DNA of 36,641 nt from Candidatus Thorarchaeota archaeon MP8T_1. Lineage in GTDB: Archaea; Asgardarchaeota; Thorarchaeia; Thorarchaeales; Thorarchaeaceae. A model generated the notes under the pieces. It saw only the letters and a program-made list of their open reading frames with translations. It ran no database searches and had not been told where the DNA came from. This document shows positions 1-8,377 of the stretch, piece by piece. The number at the start of each line of letters is the position of its first letter. The stretch's first letter is position 1. The stretch is from NCBI GenBank assembly GCA_002825465.1, contig PJER01000025.1, positions 1-36,641 of the forward strand, read 5' to 3'. Both the position numbers and the translations under genes were made by a program.

Positions 1-693
1 GACATACGAAATGCTATGTTTTATGGTTTACCTCCTGATTTAGCAACCCAGCTTGGATTCAGAGCAGTTTTTGCTCTTGGAATTCCTGTTCTGTTCATTA
101 TACTATATGCAGGAGTAAATGTAGCTCGAGGAAAAGGGGTTGGTGTTACATGGTTCCCACTCTTTATTCTGATGTTTGGAATAGAGTACTTTGTATATGA
201 TGACCAATTCACACTTCTATCGTTGGTTGTTGTTCCGTTCTTCCTTGCTGGAGCGTATAGATTATTCTTTAACAGTCGTGTCAGTCAGGGTGAGGATTTC
301 CTCATTACATACATCAAGTTCAGCTTGATGTCTTTAGCAATCACTGAAGTTCTATCAACAGCTCTTACGGTAGGAGGTATTGCTATTATTCAACTAACTG
401 CTCCACCTCCTACAGGTGGAAATGTGGCATGGTTCCTTGCATCTATACTACCTCATGCTATTATTGAGATACCTGTCTTCTTAGTTGCAGCCGCTGCATC
501 CATCCGTATTGGAAAGGATCTTTGGCCAACAGTTGAAGCAGAGGATTGGGAATCAATTCCTTCAAGAACTCGGGCTTTGTTAGGTGATGAGCGAACTTGG
601 CGAACATTTGCTTTGATTGCATTCCTGCTAATCATTGCAGCACTGCTTGAAGCTTTTGTAACACCCTTCATAGCAAACATGTTTTTAGTATAG
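1..693 (+). CDS. SpoIIM-like integral membrane protein (5' end probably outside window)
   Basis: Polytopic membrane protein with about six hydrophobic segments. Its C-terminal half carries the hallmarks of the SpoIIM (stage II sporulation protein M, DUF95) family: a 'PHAIIEIPVFLVAAAASIRIG' type helix, the counterpart of the family's PHG-x-x-E-LPA segment, and a final helix ending 'LLEAFVTPFI'. The family is widespread in archaea and non-sporulating bacteria, and its biochemical role there is unknown. The frame is open to the left edge (codons read D-I-R-N-A before the ATG at 16), so the start may lie upstream and the gene is treated as 5'-partial; ATG 16 is an alternative. The N-terminal half has more hydrophobic segments than the textbook family, so this is a divergent member. 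A hairpin terminator follows the stop. Family call fairly sure, function unknown. Confidence 0.7.
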   Translation, partial: DIRNAMFYGLPPDLATQLGFRAVFALGIPVLFIILYAGVNVARGKGVGVTWFPLFILMFGIEYFVYDDQFTLLSLVVVPFFLAGAYRLFFNSRVSQGEDFLITYIKFSLMSLAITEVLSTALTVGGIAIIQLTAPPPTGGNVAWFLASILPHAIIEIPVFLVAAAASIRIGKDLWPTVEAEDWESIPSRTRALLGDERTWRTFALIAFLLIIAALLEAFVTPFIANMFLV

Positions 694-705
694 AATATAA
701 AATTC

Positions 706-739
706 GAGCGGGGCAACTCCCGCTCCTCAATTTTCTTTT
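706..739 (+). terminator. Hairpin plus T-rich tract after the SpoIIM-like gene
   Basis: GAGCGGG (706-712) pairs with CCCGCTC (719-725) around a 6-nt loop and is followed by a T-rich stretch (about 731-739). It sits 12 nt after the stop codon, where a transcription end is expected. Confidence 0.7.
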
Positions 740-953
740 CGGAAAATCGAATTTTGCTCCTATTTGTGGGTCTAATTCAATCACCGTAATCTTATATTAT
801 TTCTATTAAATGGCAGAATGAATGCGCCGCAATAGCAACATTACCACTCAATATTGTTTCATGTGAATTCTATGAGTGGAGAGATATAGCACGTCTGTAT
901 TCTGACTTAATGCCGCTGCGGTCGCTATAGAGAATTACATTGAGGTGTAAAAC
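740..953 (+). promoter_or_regulatory. Promoter and unusual GC-rich leader of the first giant surface protein
   Basis: A TATA-like element lies at 792-799 (ttatatta), which predicts transcription start near 820 and a leader of about 130 nt. The leader holds GC-rich blocks (around 823-830 and 911-924) unlike the AT-rich surroundings. It also has a short upstream reading frame, ATG 822 to TGA 866 (14 codons), and the 10-mer TGGAGAGATA at 877-886, which recurs just before the start of the paralogous gene at 15707-15716. A strong Shine-Dalgarno GAGGTG is at 942-947. Transcription start and leader function are inferred. Confidence 0.45.
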
Positions 954-3900
954 ACGAAACCGATATCGAAGATACTCTCATTGTTTACACTAATTCTATT
1001 TTCCCTTTCATTATTTATGACTCCTCCTGCTGCGGATATTTCGTTGGAGGAATCTCTTACAAATTCCATTAGATATTCTGCTAATGATTCTAAAACCATA
1101 GCAGACTATCCAATGAATTATACTAAGGTTGATTGGGATCTAGGAACAGTTACAGATGAGTATAATCACACTTGGACCAGTGACCACTATCAATTCGGAC
1201 CAACTATTAATTGGCATACTCGCTATACAAATGGCAGTCTGTTGGTTTGGGATGATGGAATCGCAGTAGATCAATATGTGGATTTCAGACTTGAGATTCC
1301 ATATAGTGCACTTACTGGTACAACTCCTATGGGACTGTATATAATGGGTTCATACTTCAATATGTCTGCTCTCGCAGAGAGTGAAGGTGAATTTCATGAT
1401 TCTGGTCCAAGACCTATTATGTGGATGGTCTGGTACAATATTACAGATTCAAGATGGTTGACATATAGCGGCACTAATGCTAGTATGATTGATGGGCCTC
1501 CAGAAGAACTTCCACCTGATTTCACTCTGGCAACAGTATTTGGACCGGAAGTGAATCCGTTTCTAGAGTTTGACCAAAATGCTTCTGGGTATATTTCCGC
1601 AGCTGAATCGTATCGTGCTACTATTCGAGTTCGATTCAATTCTACGGTTATAGGTGGATTCTATCAAATATCATGTGGTGTTCAAGGTCCTAATTTTGAG
1701 GAACTGGCACAGAGTAGATTTGAGGAGTTCAAAAGTGGAAGAATCATAGGTACAACATTTGACTTCCTTGTAGACCAAGCAGTAGGTGGGTATTATGACT
1801 GGACAAGAGTATCTGATGATGGAACAATCCTACATTCTGCAACCCGTGGTGTCGACTTCAACATGACTGCAACTATTACAAATGGTACAGAACTTGCGAA
1901 TGCTACAGTATTATTTGAGATACCCAACAATATTGTGACCAACCAACTTGTTTGGGGTCCTTACAAGGAAACTCAGACAATCCAAGGAGTTTGGGAATAT
2001 GATGATGTTGCAGACATTTACTTCTGGAATGGAACGAAAACTGTGAACTGGACAGTTCAAAAGGAAGGTTATCATTATGAAGAAGGTTACACTTGGATTG
2101 ATACCGGACGAGAGTTCATGTTCTGGGATGGTGGCTGGCTTAGACCGGAAACGACTTGGGGTAGATATGCAATTATCTTTGATTTCGCGACCAATACCTT
2201 CAGTGAAAAGCTTGCATATGACTATCGGAACATGACCTGGATTGAAGATGAATGGGGTTCATATTGGAGAGAAATCTATTGGACAGAATATGAAGACTGG
2301 CCTATTGATGGTAGATATCCAGTACCCTACATTCTGAATGAAGCTGAGAGTGGGCTTTCTGAGTTTAATGGTAAATTTGTAATCACTTTCAGGGGTCATA
2401 TTGGACCTGACGTCCAACCAACGAATAGTGAAGAAGGTCGACCTTTGCACATCAATGACGAAATCGTAGATATATATGGTAGACGACTCGCTCAATTAGC
2501 TTTTCTCCCAACATCTTCACCTGAAGATTCTGCGCAATATGAATTACTTCGTAGCCTAGCTGTGGAATCACCAGTATCTATTGTGACCCTTACACATGGA
2601 GGTGAACCCTATCAGCCTGACTGGATGTTCCAAACTGATGTTGCAGAACCATTTACTGTGACCTCTTGGTTACAGGGTGGTGCTGATTACATCCAGGACA
2701 TCGATGGTATTGGGTTCTTCATGCATGCTTGGACTGATTCCTGGGGATTTGACGGGATGTACGATTGGAATCAGTGGACTGAAGTTCAAATTCAGATTCG
2801 TATCGATCCTCATGGAGTAGTTGATGTAGATGTATATAATCGAACTGTAAGAACTCAATGGAGCTATGGTGAACATTGGGATTGGATTATGGTTGAAGTA
2901 ATGCCTGGAAGATGGGAGCCACAATGGACTCTAATTGAAGATTGGTTCTGGGAAGAATTAACTTGGGACTTTATCGTAAATGATTGGACTTCTCAATGGT
3001 TATCATTTGAATCTCCGAACTGCAGAATGCCTGTACATTGGCTTGATGTAATCAATATACAACAGCAACTTATTGGAAATGACCTAAGAGTTGCATTTGA
3101 TATTGTACCAATGCCTGAACTTCCTCAACTTGAATGGCAATGGAAATACTACTATGGTGAGCTTACTTGGGTCACTGATTATGAATCCGGTTGGGGTGAG
3201 CATACAGTCCTCGGTTGGAATCAAAATACAGTCTATAGTTATTTGAATAACACTAAGAAGCTCTACATGGAGGAACCCGTTCAAGCTGAGGTCTTCAGGA
3301 ACTCTCAAACTGGTGATATCTATCAACGAGAAAAAGTTCCATTTGTGGAAATCAATGGGGAAATAATCAATCTCAAACCGTATCTTGTTACAAACATGGA
3401 AGACAGTTGGACTGAGAATGTCCGTACGGAGTTCGACTATGATACTGGTGAGGAAGAGAGTTTCATCCGATTCGATAATGGAACTGAGATAAATGTGTAT
3501 ACCGGTAGTGTTGGTGTTGTTTACAATATCAGCTTACCAGTGCTCAGCACATGGTTCCTCTCATGGTCTCAATGGACTACATACACCGGAACTTATGATT
3601 ACCACTCGATGATGGCAATCAATGGTACTTTCATAGTAGGTGAATGGGGTCCATTCTGGAGTGGTTACACTGCAACTGTCTACGAACTTGTTCCGGTTGA
3701 AACTGTTCCTCATACTTACATGACTATAGCTAATGGAACAATTCCAATCTATATGGTCGGATGGCCAGAGTATATCGGAAATGACCACTTGGGTAATGAA
3801 CATTATGTCATGTATTTGAATGGGACCTATGAACCAATTGAATTCTTACGGAATTCAATGTTGGGTGATCACTACTGGAATAGAACTGATGGAAAACTCT

Positions 3901-6900
3901 ACCTTATTGAGTGGCCATGGGAACTTCTGACAGGAATCTACCAATCAAAACAGTTCTTCATACCTCACTACATGGCAGACTCTCATGTCTATACAATAAT
4001 CGGAGGTACAAAATATCAGCTTCCTGCGCCGGGAATTCCGATGTGGAATGTCTGGGAACTCAATAATCTAGAGAATATCTATGACTATGCAAATAGTCGA
4101 TACTTTGCTACAGAATATGCCAATGTAGATGGTAATTGGTACGAAGCTGTATATCTCTATCAGGAGTATGATCCTACACCTGGTTATTGGTATGATGTCT
4201 ATCAGCTTGAAACCTTGCTCTATAACGTTACAGATTGGACATTGAATCCAGAATACGAGTTTAGCTATGACTACGTTAGTATGATGGATATACCATGGAC
4301 TACCATAGCAAATGGTACCTACTTCGTTACAGATATGATGCAATCTGATTGGACTGTTGCATATGGTCATCGTAATCCATTAACGTTCGAGTTCGTGCCT
4401 GATGGTTGGCTTGATCTTCAGACAGGTTTCTATGATGGTGATTACTACTCAAGTAGAATCTTCGATGATGATTTAGGCTTCCCATATGTAACTACTATGC
4501 TTGGAGAACAATATTTCTACAACTCATCATGGCGAGCAACATTCATGAACATCACATTAGCAAATGGCACATCCTTCTATTCAAGAATGGATAATCCCAT
4601 TGCTGAACCTGCTGATATCTTTGATTGGCAAATTGATAGATATTACATGATTGATATCTATGGCAATCACCAAGGTTGGCAAGGATGGATGGATTACACT
4701 GCTGAACTCATTTTCGTCAATGCAACAAAGGGTGGACCATGGGATGGTCAATTCTTCTGGGAAGGACAATGGGTTAATGTGACACAATTTCCTGTTGATT
4801 ATTGGGAATGGGGTTGGGATGAGTACTACATGATTGATATGTGGCACATCAACACGTACATGGATGATAATGTTGTTCCACATGGTTATACATTCCTTCA
4901 ACATATTCTTAATGGCTCGATCTTGGAGATTATCGACCTCGCAAACACTCCAGAGAGTTACAAGTTCAATTACCCCTCGTGGCAATTCAACACAACTGTT
5001 GATACATACCATGCATATGGAAGAAATGATATCATCTATGAAGCCTTCAAGGTATATGGATTCACAAAGAAATTGGATTATGCTCCGCTTCCAGTGACTA
5101 TCATTCGGAATCAGGATAGAATAGTCTATGGTACTCCTCCATACGGTATGTGGGAGAATGATGTCTGGACTATTGATCCAATGTCTGGAGCTCTTGACCT
5201 AGATGGAGATCTTGGAACAACTAATGACCAGTTCTATGTTCGTGAGATTCATCAAGGTACAGATTACTTCAATGTAACTCAACAATACTTGGATGTGAGC
5301 ATTCTCTGGGAACCTGATAGTGAACTATGGGATGACGAGTTCCATCTGCATTCATTTACTGGTATGGTCACCTTCAATTGGACATTTGATTGGAGTGACA
5401 TTAACATCTGGACACATACTGATGGTTCTTCATTGACTCCTACTGAGTATGCTACAGTTTATGACACTATATTTGATTCCTATGGTAATCCTAGACCTGG
5501 GTATTGGGGTATCTCTTGGATGTTCGAAAATCGAACTTTAACTGATATGATCCAACAAGCTGAGGATGAAGGCTGGGATTGGATGGCGGATAATACCCAA
5601 GAATGGAGTTGGCTCTGGTGGGAACTTCAAGAGTCTTACACTACTGAAGTAAGTAATGGTACTCACTCCGACTTGATGGACGTAAATCTTGCCTATCAAT
5701 ATGCAGGAATGTTTGCATGGAATGACACTGATAGTGATAATTTCATGACTATATCAACTGAGAGTCTAGGTTCTGCTGAACTGACTCACTACTGGATGCC
5801 TGTAGATGTTGAATCTGTAAGCTTCATCACTCCTGGTGAGGCATGGGGCAATCCCAACACAACAGACTCAGAATATCGCGCAGTTGATGAAACCATTGAT
5901 TTTGGAGTTTCTTTTGCCAATGTGACTGGTGTAGTCTATCCATTTGGTGAGAGATCGTACTTCGATTGGTATGATGGTGTTCTCACTGGTTCTGATTTCA
6001 CTGACTTTGATGAACGTCCATCTGAATGTCTCACTGAAGAATTCTCAATTGATGTTCACTTTACTGGTGAAATTAATGCTACAGGTGGTTCAAACTCTGC
6101 CAATGTGAAATTCGATATTGGTGTAGGTGAATGGGATGTTGACTTCCCATCTGCTACCAATCCTCTAGAAGGTATGAGTCTTGCAGTAGCATTCTACAGT
6201 GATCTAACCATCTATACAAGTGGTGGGTTAACTGCAAATGCTACTTACATTAATGATGAAGGACAAGTTATCACAAATGACCAAGAAGAAGCCTCGTTGA
6301 ACTTCACTATGGCTAGTGGTCTCAGTAGTGTTGCAATGATGGGTCTTGGAGGTGCTCCATATGATTGGGCATTCAACAGTAGTTATCCATCCACTGTTGG
6401 TGCTCAGACTGTCCCAGTTTCAACATTCAGTGAAATCTATACATCCGGCGGAGGTAGTTCAGCTACGACCTTCTCCATTACTTCTCAACAGTTCTATACT
6501 GTACTGAGTTTCAAGTGGTGGGATGGTTACGGCGTATATGTTGATCCTGTGTTCGTGAGTTACATCTCACATGGTACTGCTGATGTAAATGGGCCATCTT
6601 TATCTTCAATCTCACATGAACCATTTTCACCCACATCTCTCAATCCTGTTACAGTAACTGTAAATATCCAGGATCCTTCTGGAGTGGATTATGCAGTTTT
6701 ACAGTACAAGATAGATTCTGGAGATTGGAACAATGTTTCGATGAGTTCGGATGGTGATATTTACTCTGCTGATATCCCAGCACAGGCTGAAGGCACGGTT
6801 GTAACATATCGTATTGTAGCTGTTGACACATTGGGTAATGAGGTAGTATCGGATGATTTCTCCTATACCATAGGCGATGGATCCACTACAACAATACCTG

Positions 6901-7031
6901 AAACGACAACAACCTCAACCAGTGGAGGTTCTGGTCCACTTGATAGCCAGACTATGATGATGCTCCTCGCTGTTGTGGGTGGAATCATCCTGATTGTTGT
7001 CATCATCGCAGCAACGCGCAGACGTAATTAA
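954..7031 (+). CDS. Giant aromatic-rich cell-surface glycoprotein, C-terminally membrane-anchored
   Basis: About 2,025 residues. It has an N-terminal signal peptide (hydrophobic run FTLILFSLSLF), a very long Trp/Tyr/Asp-rich extracellular region with around 40 N-x-S/T sequons, and an Ig/fibronectin-like domain near the C-terminus (from about 'SISHEPFSPTSLNP'). A Thr/Ser linker, one transmembrane helix and a cytoplasmic RRRN tail follow, so an S-layer-like or giant surface protein is likely. Acidic loops LDLDGDLGTTNDQ and NDTDSDN resemble calcium-binding loops and recur in the paralogue at 15721-21600. Start choice: the frame opens after a TAA at 948-950. The only well-placed ribosome site (GAGGTG 942-947) lies 6 nt before ACG 954, the codon in the position equivalent to the paralogue's ATG, so I place the start there. 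TTG 981 is the nearest standard start but lies 33 nt from the ribosome site and truncates the signal peptide's basic end. No known family recognised beyond 'surface protein'. Confidence 0.85.
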   Translation, partial: TKPISKILSLFTLILFSLSLFMTPPAADISLEESLTNSIRYSANDSKTIADYPMNYTKVDWDLGTVTDEYNHTWTSDHYQFGPTINWHTRYTNGSLLVWDDGIAVDQYVDFRLEIPYSALTGTTPMGLYIMGSYFNMSALAESEGEFHDSGPRPIMWMVWYNITDSRWLTYSGTNASMIDGPPEELPPDFTLATVFGPEVNPFLEFDQNASGYISAAESYRATIRVRFNSTVIGGFYQISCGVQGPNFEELAQSRFEEFKSGRIIGTTFDFLVDQAVGGYYDWTRVSDDGTILHSATRGVDFNMTATITNGTELANATVLFEIPNNIVTNQLVWGPYKETQTIQGVWEYDDVADIYFWNGTKTVNWTVQKEGYHYEEGYTWIDTGREFMFWDGGWLRPETTWGRYAIIFDFATNTFSEKLAYDYRNMTWIEDEWGSYWREIYWTEYEDWPIDGRYPVPYILNEAESGLSEFNGKFVITFRGHIGPDVQPTNSEEGRPLHINDEIVDIYGRRLAQLAFLPTSSPEDSAQYELLRSLAVESPVSIVTLTHGGEPYQPDWMFQTDVAEPFTVTSWLQGGADYIQDIDGIGFFMHAWTDSWGFDGMYDWNQWTEVQIQIRIDPHGVVDVDVYNRTVRTQWSYGEHWDWIMVEVMPGRWEPQWTLIEDWFWEELTWDFIVNDWTSQWLSFESPNCRMPVHWLDVINIQQQLIGNDLRVAFDIVPMPELPQLEWQWKYYYGELTWVTDYESGWGEHTVLGWNQNTVYSYLNNTKKLYMEEPVQAEVFRNSQTGDIYQREKVPFVEINGEIINLKPYLVTNMEDSWTENVRTEFDYDTGEEESFIRFDNGTEINVYTGSVGVVYNISLPVLSTWFLSWSQWTTYTGTYDYHSMMAINGTFIVGEWGPFWSGYTATVYELVPVETVPHTYMTIANGTIPIYMVGWPEYIGNDHLGNEHYVMYLNGTYEPIEFLRNSMLGDHYWNRTDGKLYLIEWPWELLTGIYQSKQFFIPHYMADSHVYTIIGGTKYQLPAPGIPMWNVWELNNLENIYDYANSRYFATEYANVDGNWYEAVYLYQEYDPTPGYWYDVYQLETLLYNVTDWTLNPEYEFSYDYVSMMDIPWTTIANGTYFVTDMMQSDWTVAYGHRNPLTFEFVPDGWLDLQTGFYDGDYYSSRIFDDDLGFPYVTTMLGEQYFYNSSWRATFMNITLANGTSFYSRMDNPIAEPADIFDWQIDRYYMIDIYGNHQGWQGWMDYTAELIFVNATKGGPWDGQFFWEGQWVNVTQFPVDYWEWGWDEYYMIDMWHINTYMDDNVVPHGYTFLQHILNGSILEIIDLANTPESYKFNYPSWQFNTTVDTYHAYGRNDIIYEAFKVYGFTKKLDYAPLPVTIIRNQDRIVYGTPPYGMWENDVWTIDPMSGALDLDGDLGTTNDQFYVREIHQGTDYFNVTQQYLDVSILWEPDSELWDDEFHLHSFTGMVTFNWTFDWSDINIWTHTDGSSLTPTEYATVYDTIFDSYGNPRPGYWGISWMFENRTLTDMIQQAEDEGWDWMADNTQEWSWLWWELQESYTTEVSNGTHSDLMDVNLAYQYAGMFAWNDTDSDNFMTISTESLGSAELTHYWMPVDVESVSFITPGEAWGNPNTTDSEYRAVDETIDFGVSFANVTGVVYPFGERSYFDWYDGVLTGSDFTDFDERPSECLTEEFSIDVHFTGEINATGGSNSANVKFDIGVGEWDVDFPSATNPLEGMSLAVAFYSDLTIYTSGGLTANATYINDEGQVITNDQEEASLNFTMASGLSSVAMMGLGGAPYDWAFNSSYPSTVGAQTVPVSTFSEIYTSGGGSSATTFSITSQQFYTVLSFKWWDGYGVYVDPVFVSYISHGTADVNGPSLSSISHEPFSPTSLNPVTVTVNIQDPSGVDYAVLQYKIDSGDWNNVSMSSDGDIYSADIPAQAEGTVVTYRIVAVDTLGNEVVSDDFSYTIGDGSTTTIPETTTTSTSGGSGPLDSQTMMMLLAVVGGIILIVVIIAATRRRN

Positions 7032-7039
7032 AAAATAGG

Positions 7040-7074
7040 AGCGGGTCTAGTACCCGCTTTTCTTCTCTTTTTCA
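7040..7074 (+). terminator. Hairpin terminator after first giant surface protein
   Basis: AGCGGGT (7040-7046) pairs with ACCCGCT (7052-7058) around a 5-nt loop, then a run of T and C (7058-7073) follows. It begins 8 nt after the stop codon and is almost the same stem as the one at 706-725. Confidence 0.75.
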
Positions 7075-7100
7075 TTTCTGCATTAAAATCAGTCATCAAA

Positions 7101-7502
7101 CTATTCTGACATCTGCGGATATAACTTCTCAAAGAAGAACTTGATTGCTGAAAGATGTGCTTCATATGTACAATTGAATATATCATATGAGATACCTGTC
7201 ACTGGAATTGCATTGCGGACCATCAGGCAATTCTTCTTATCCACACCAAAGTTTACTTCGACGAGTGTAGCATTAGCCTTCAATAATGTTTCATAGGCTG
7301 TCTTTCGTGCTTTAGGAGGAAGGTCAGCTAGATCCATGAGCCGTGTAGTCAATGTTATCCAATTCTTCCCAGGAAATACCTCGATCACCTTCGTCTCCGT
7401 CTTGGATTTTGGTGTGACTGTAAAGGTCTTACGTCCATTTTCCTCAAAATCAGCTTCTAGCCTTTTCAGGTACTCTTTTGCAATGAACCACGTCGTACTC
7501 AT
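7101..7502 (-). CDS. Small cytosolic protein, possibly YbjN/secretion-chaperone-like fold
   Basis: A 133-residue soluble protein with no signal peptide or membrane segment. The order (N-terminal helix, beta-rich centre, 'LLKANATLVEVNFGVD', then a closing helix with 'FFFEKLYPQM') resembles the YbjN / type III chaperone-like fold, whose members have the pattern 'LL..N......F.ld....l.lr..lp..gls'. This is fold-level pattern matching only; no catalytic motif is visible. ATG 7502 is the start; a TATA-like tatatatta lies at about 7569-7577 on the same strand, giving a leader of some 45 nt. It is convergent with the giant surface gene and follows the methyltransferase gene on the same strand after 160 nt with its own likely promoter. 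Confidence 0.6.
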   Translation of the reverse strand: MSTTWFIAKEYLKRLEADFEENGRKTFTVTPKSKTETKVIEVFPGKNWITLTTRLMDLADLPPKARKTAYETLLKANATLVEVNFGVDKKNCLMVRNAIPVTGISYDIFNCTYEAHLSAIKFFFEKLYPQMSE

Positions 7503-7662
7503 TTCTACCCTATCCCGAATAGCATGCTTTTCCCTATATTGACGGTTTCCGCAGTTGACCTACAATAATATATACAAAGAGCTAGTAAAACTCTTCGCTT
7601 TTTTAAAATTCGATTTTGAGCCAATTTAGTGAATGACACAGGAATACATTTTGATTGAAAAT

Positions 7663-8184
7663 CTAATGAATTACATATTTGTAGAGATCCTCGTCTTTGT
7701 TCTCTTCTGTAATTTCCCAATCTTCTAGAACGAAATGATGTGAAATGATTCGACTACCAGGTTTTAGTTCTGTGGCTAATTTATCTCTTAGTTTGTTATT
7801 TGCCCCAACTCCTAAGTAAAGTGTCACAACCGTTGCATCCCCAATATTGAAGTTAAAGAAATTGCCTCGTAGTACATTGACCTTTTCTCTTAATTTATGG
7901 CGTCGGATCATAAGTTTAGACCAACGTTGTCTAATCGGGTCAGCTTCAATTCCAACTGATTGAGCCCCAAATTCCTTTGCAGCCATTATGATTATTCTAC
8001 CATCTCCTGAACCGAGGTCATATACGATGTCAGCTGGCTGCACCTCTGCAAATTCCAACATCTTTCTTACCTTAGATTTGGGAGTTGGTAACCAAGGAGC
8101 TCCAACTGCAGTTGACCATACCATCCAGATCATGAAAATTATAACAATGGTCTCTATGAACAAAATTGTGTACCAGATACTCAC
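7663..8184 (-). CDS. Membrane-anchored aKMT/FAM173-like protein lysine methyltransferase
   Basis: A 173-residue class I SAM-dependent methyltransferase. An N-terminal transmembrane helix (residues about 5-25) precedes 'WLPTP' (31-35), motif I VYDLGSGDGR (54-63) with the SAM-binding acidic E80, a TLYL motif (121-124) and a 'KPGSRIISHHF' strand (141-151). The arrangement (x-PTP, YDLG-GDGR, T-x-x-L, KPG-R-x-SH-F) matches the archaeal protein lysine methyltransferase aKMT and its mitochondrial relatives FAM173A/B (ANT-KMT and ATPSc-KMT), which carry an N-terminal hydrophobic anchor. The likely substrate is therefore a lysine in a membrane-associated protein; this is inference. The start is GTG 8184, with no other in-frame start nearby; a TATA element at 8240-8247 is about 60 nt upstream. 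It is divergent from the surface protein gene at 8378. Confidence 0.82.
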   Translation of the reverse strand: MSIWYTILFIETIVIIFMIWMVWSTAVGAPWLPTPKSKVRKMLEFAEVQPADIVYDLGSGDGRIIIMAAKEFGAQSVGIEADPIRQRWSKLMIRRHKLREKVNVLRGNFFNFNIGDATVVTLYLGVGANNKLRDKLATELKPGSRIISHHFVLEDWEITEENKDEDLYKYVIH

Positions 8185-8334
8185 GAAGATCGACCAACTT
8201 GACTGAATAGATGTAGCAGTTCAAGTTTTCTCTCCTTCTTATATATTCGGTAAACTCAAGATATGTTGATTCAAAAAATAAGAATCAATGTTTTAAGAAT
8301 AAAATCATAATATTCGGGCTCATTTTCTAGTGTA

Positions 8335-8341
8335 TTTATAA
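8335..8341 (+). promoter_or_regulatory. TATA box of the three-domain surface protein gene
   Basis: TTTATAA at 8335-8341 lies about 38 nt before ATG 8378. This predicts transcription start near 8362, downstream of the earlier in-frame ATG at 8348, which supports the later start. Confidence 0.5.
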
Positions 8342-8377
8342 CTGTAAATGCATGACTACAATGAAGAGGTGGAGACG

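Noticed and set aside
717..980. C/D-box guide RNA or tRNA in the GC-rich leader
   Set aside because: No convincing C and D box pair and no tRNA cloverleaf or T-loop could be found.
4581..5012. 143-codon open frame on the minus strand inside the first giant gene
   Set aside because: It lies wholly antisense to a clearly coding frame, its protein is Ile/Cys/His-rich with no domain, and other such shadows occur throughout this low-stop-codon gene.
4834..5097. 87-codon plus-strand frame inside the first giant gene
   Set aside because: Out-of-phase frame inside continuous coding sequence; composition is not protein-like.
7505..7720. 71-codon minus-strand frame between the small unknown gene and the methyltransferase
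   Set aside because: Its Arg/Cys-rich product has no features, and it covers the likely promoter of the gene at 7101-7502.
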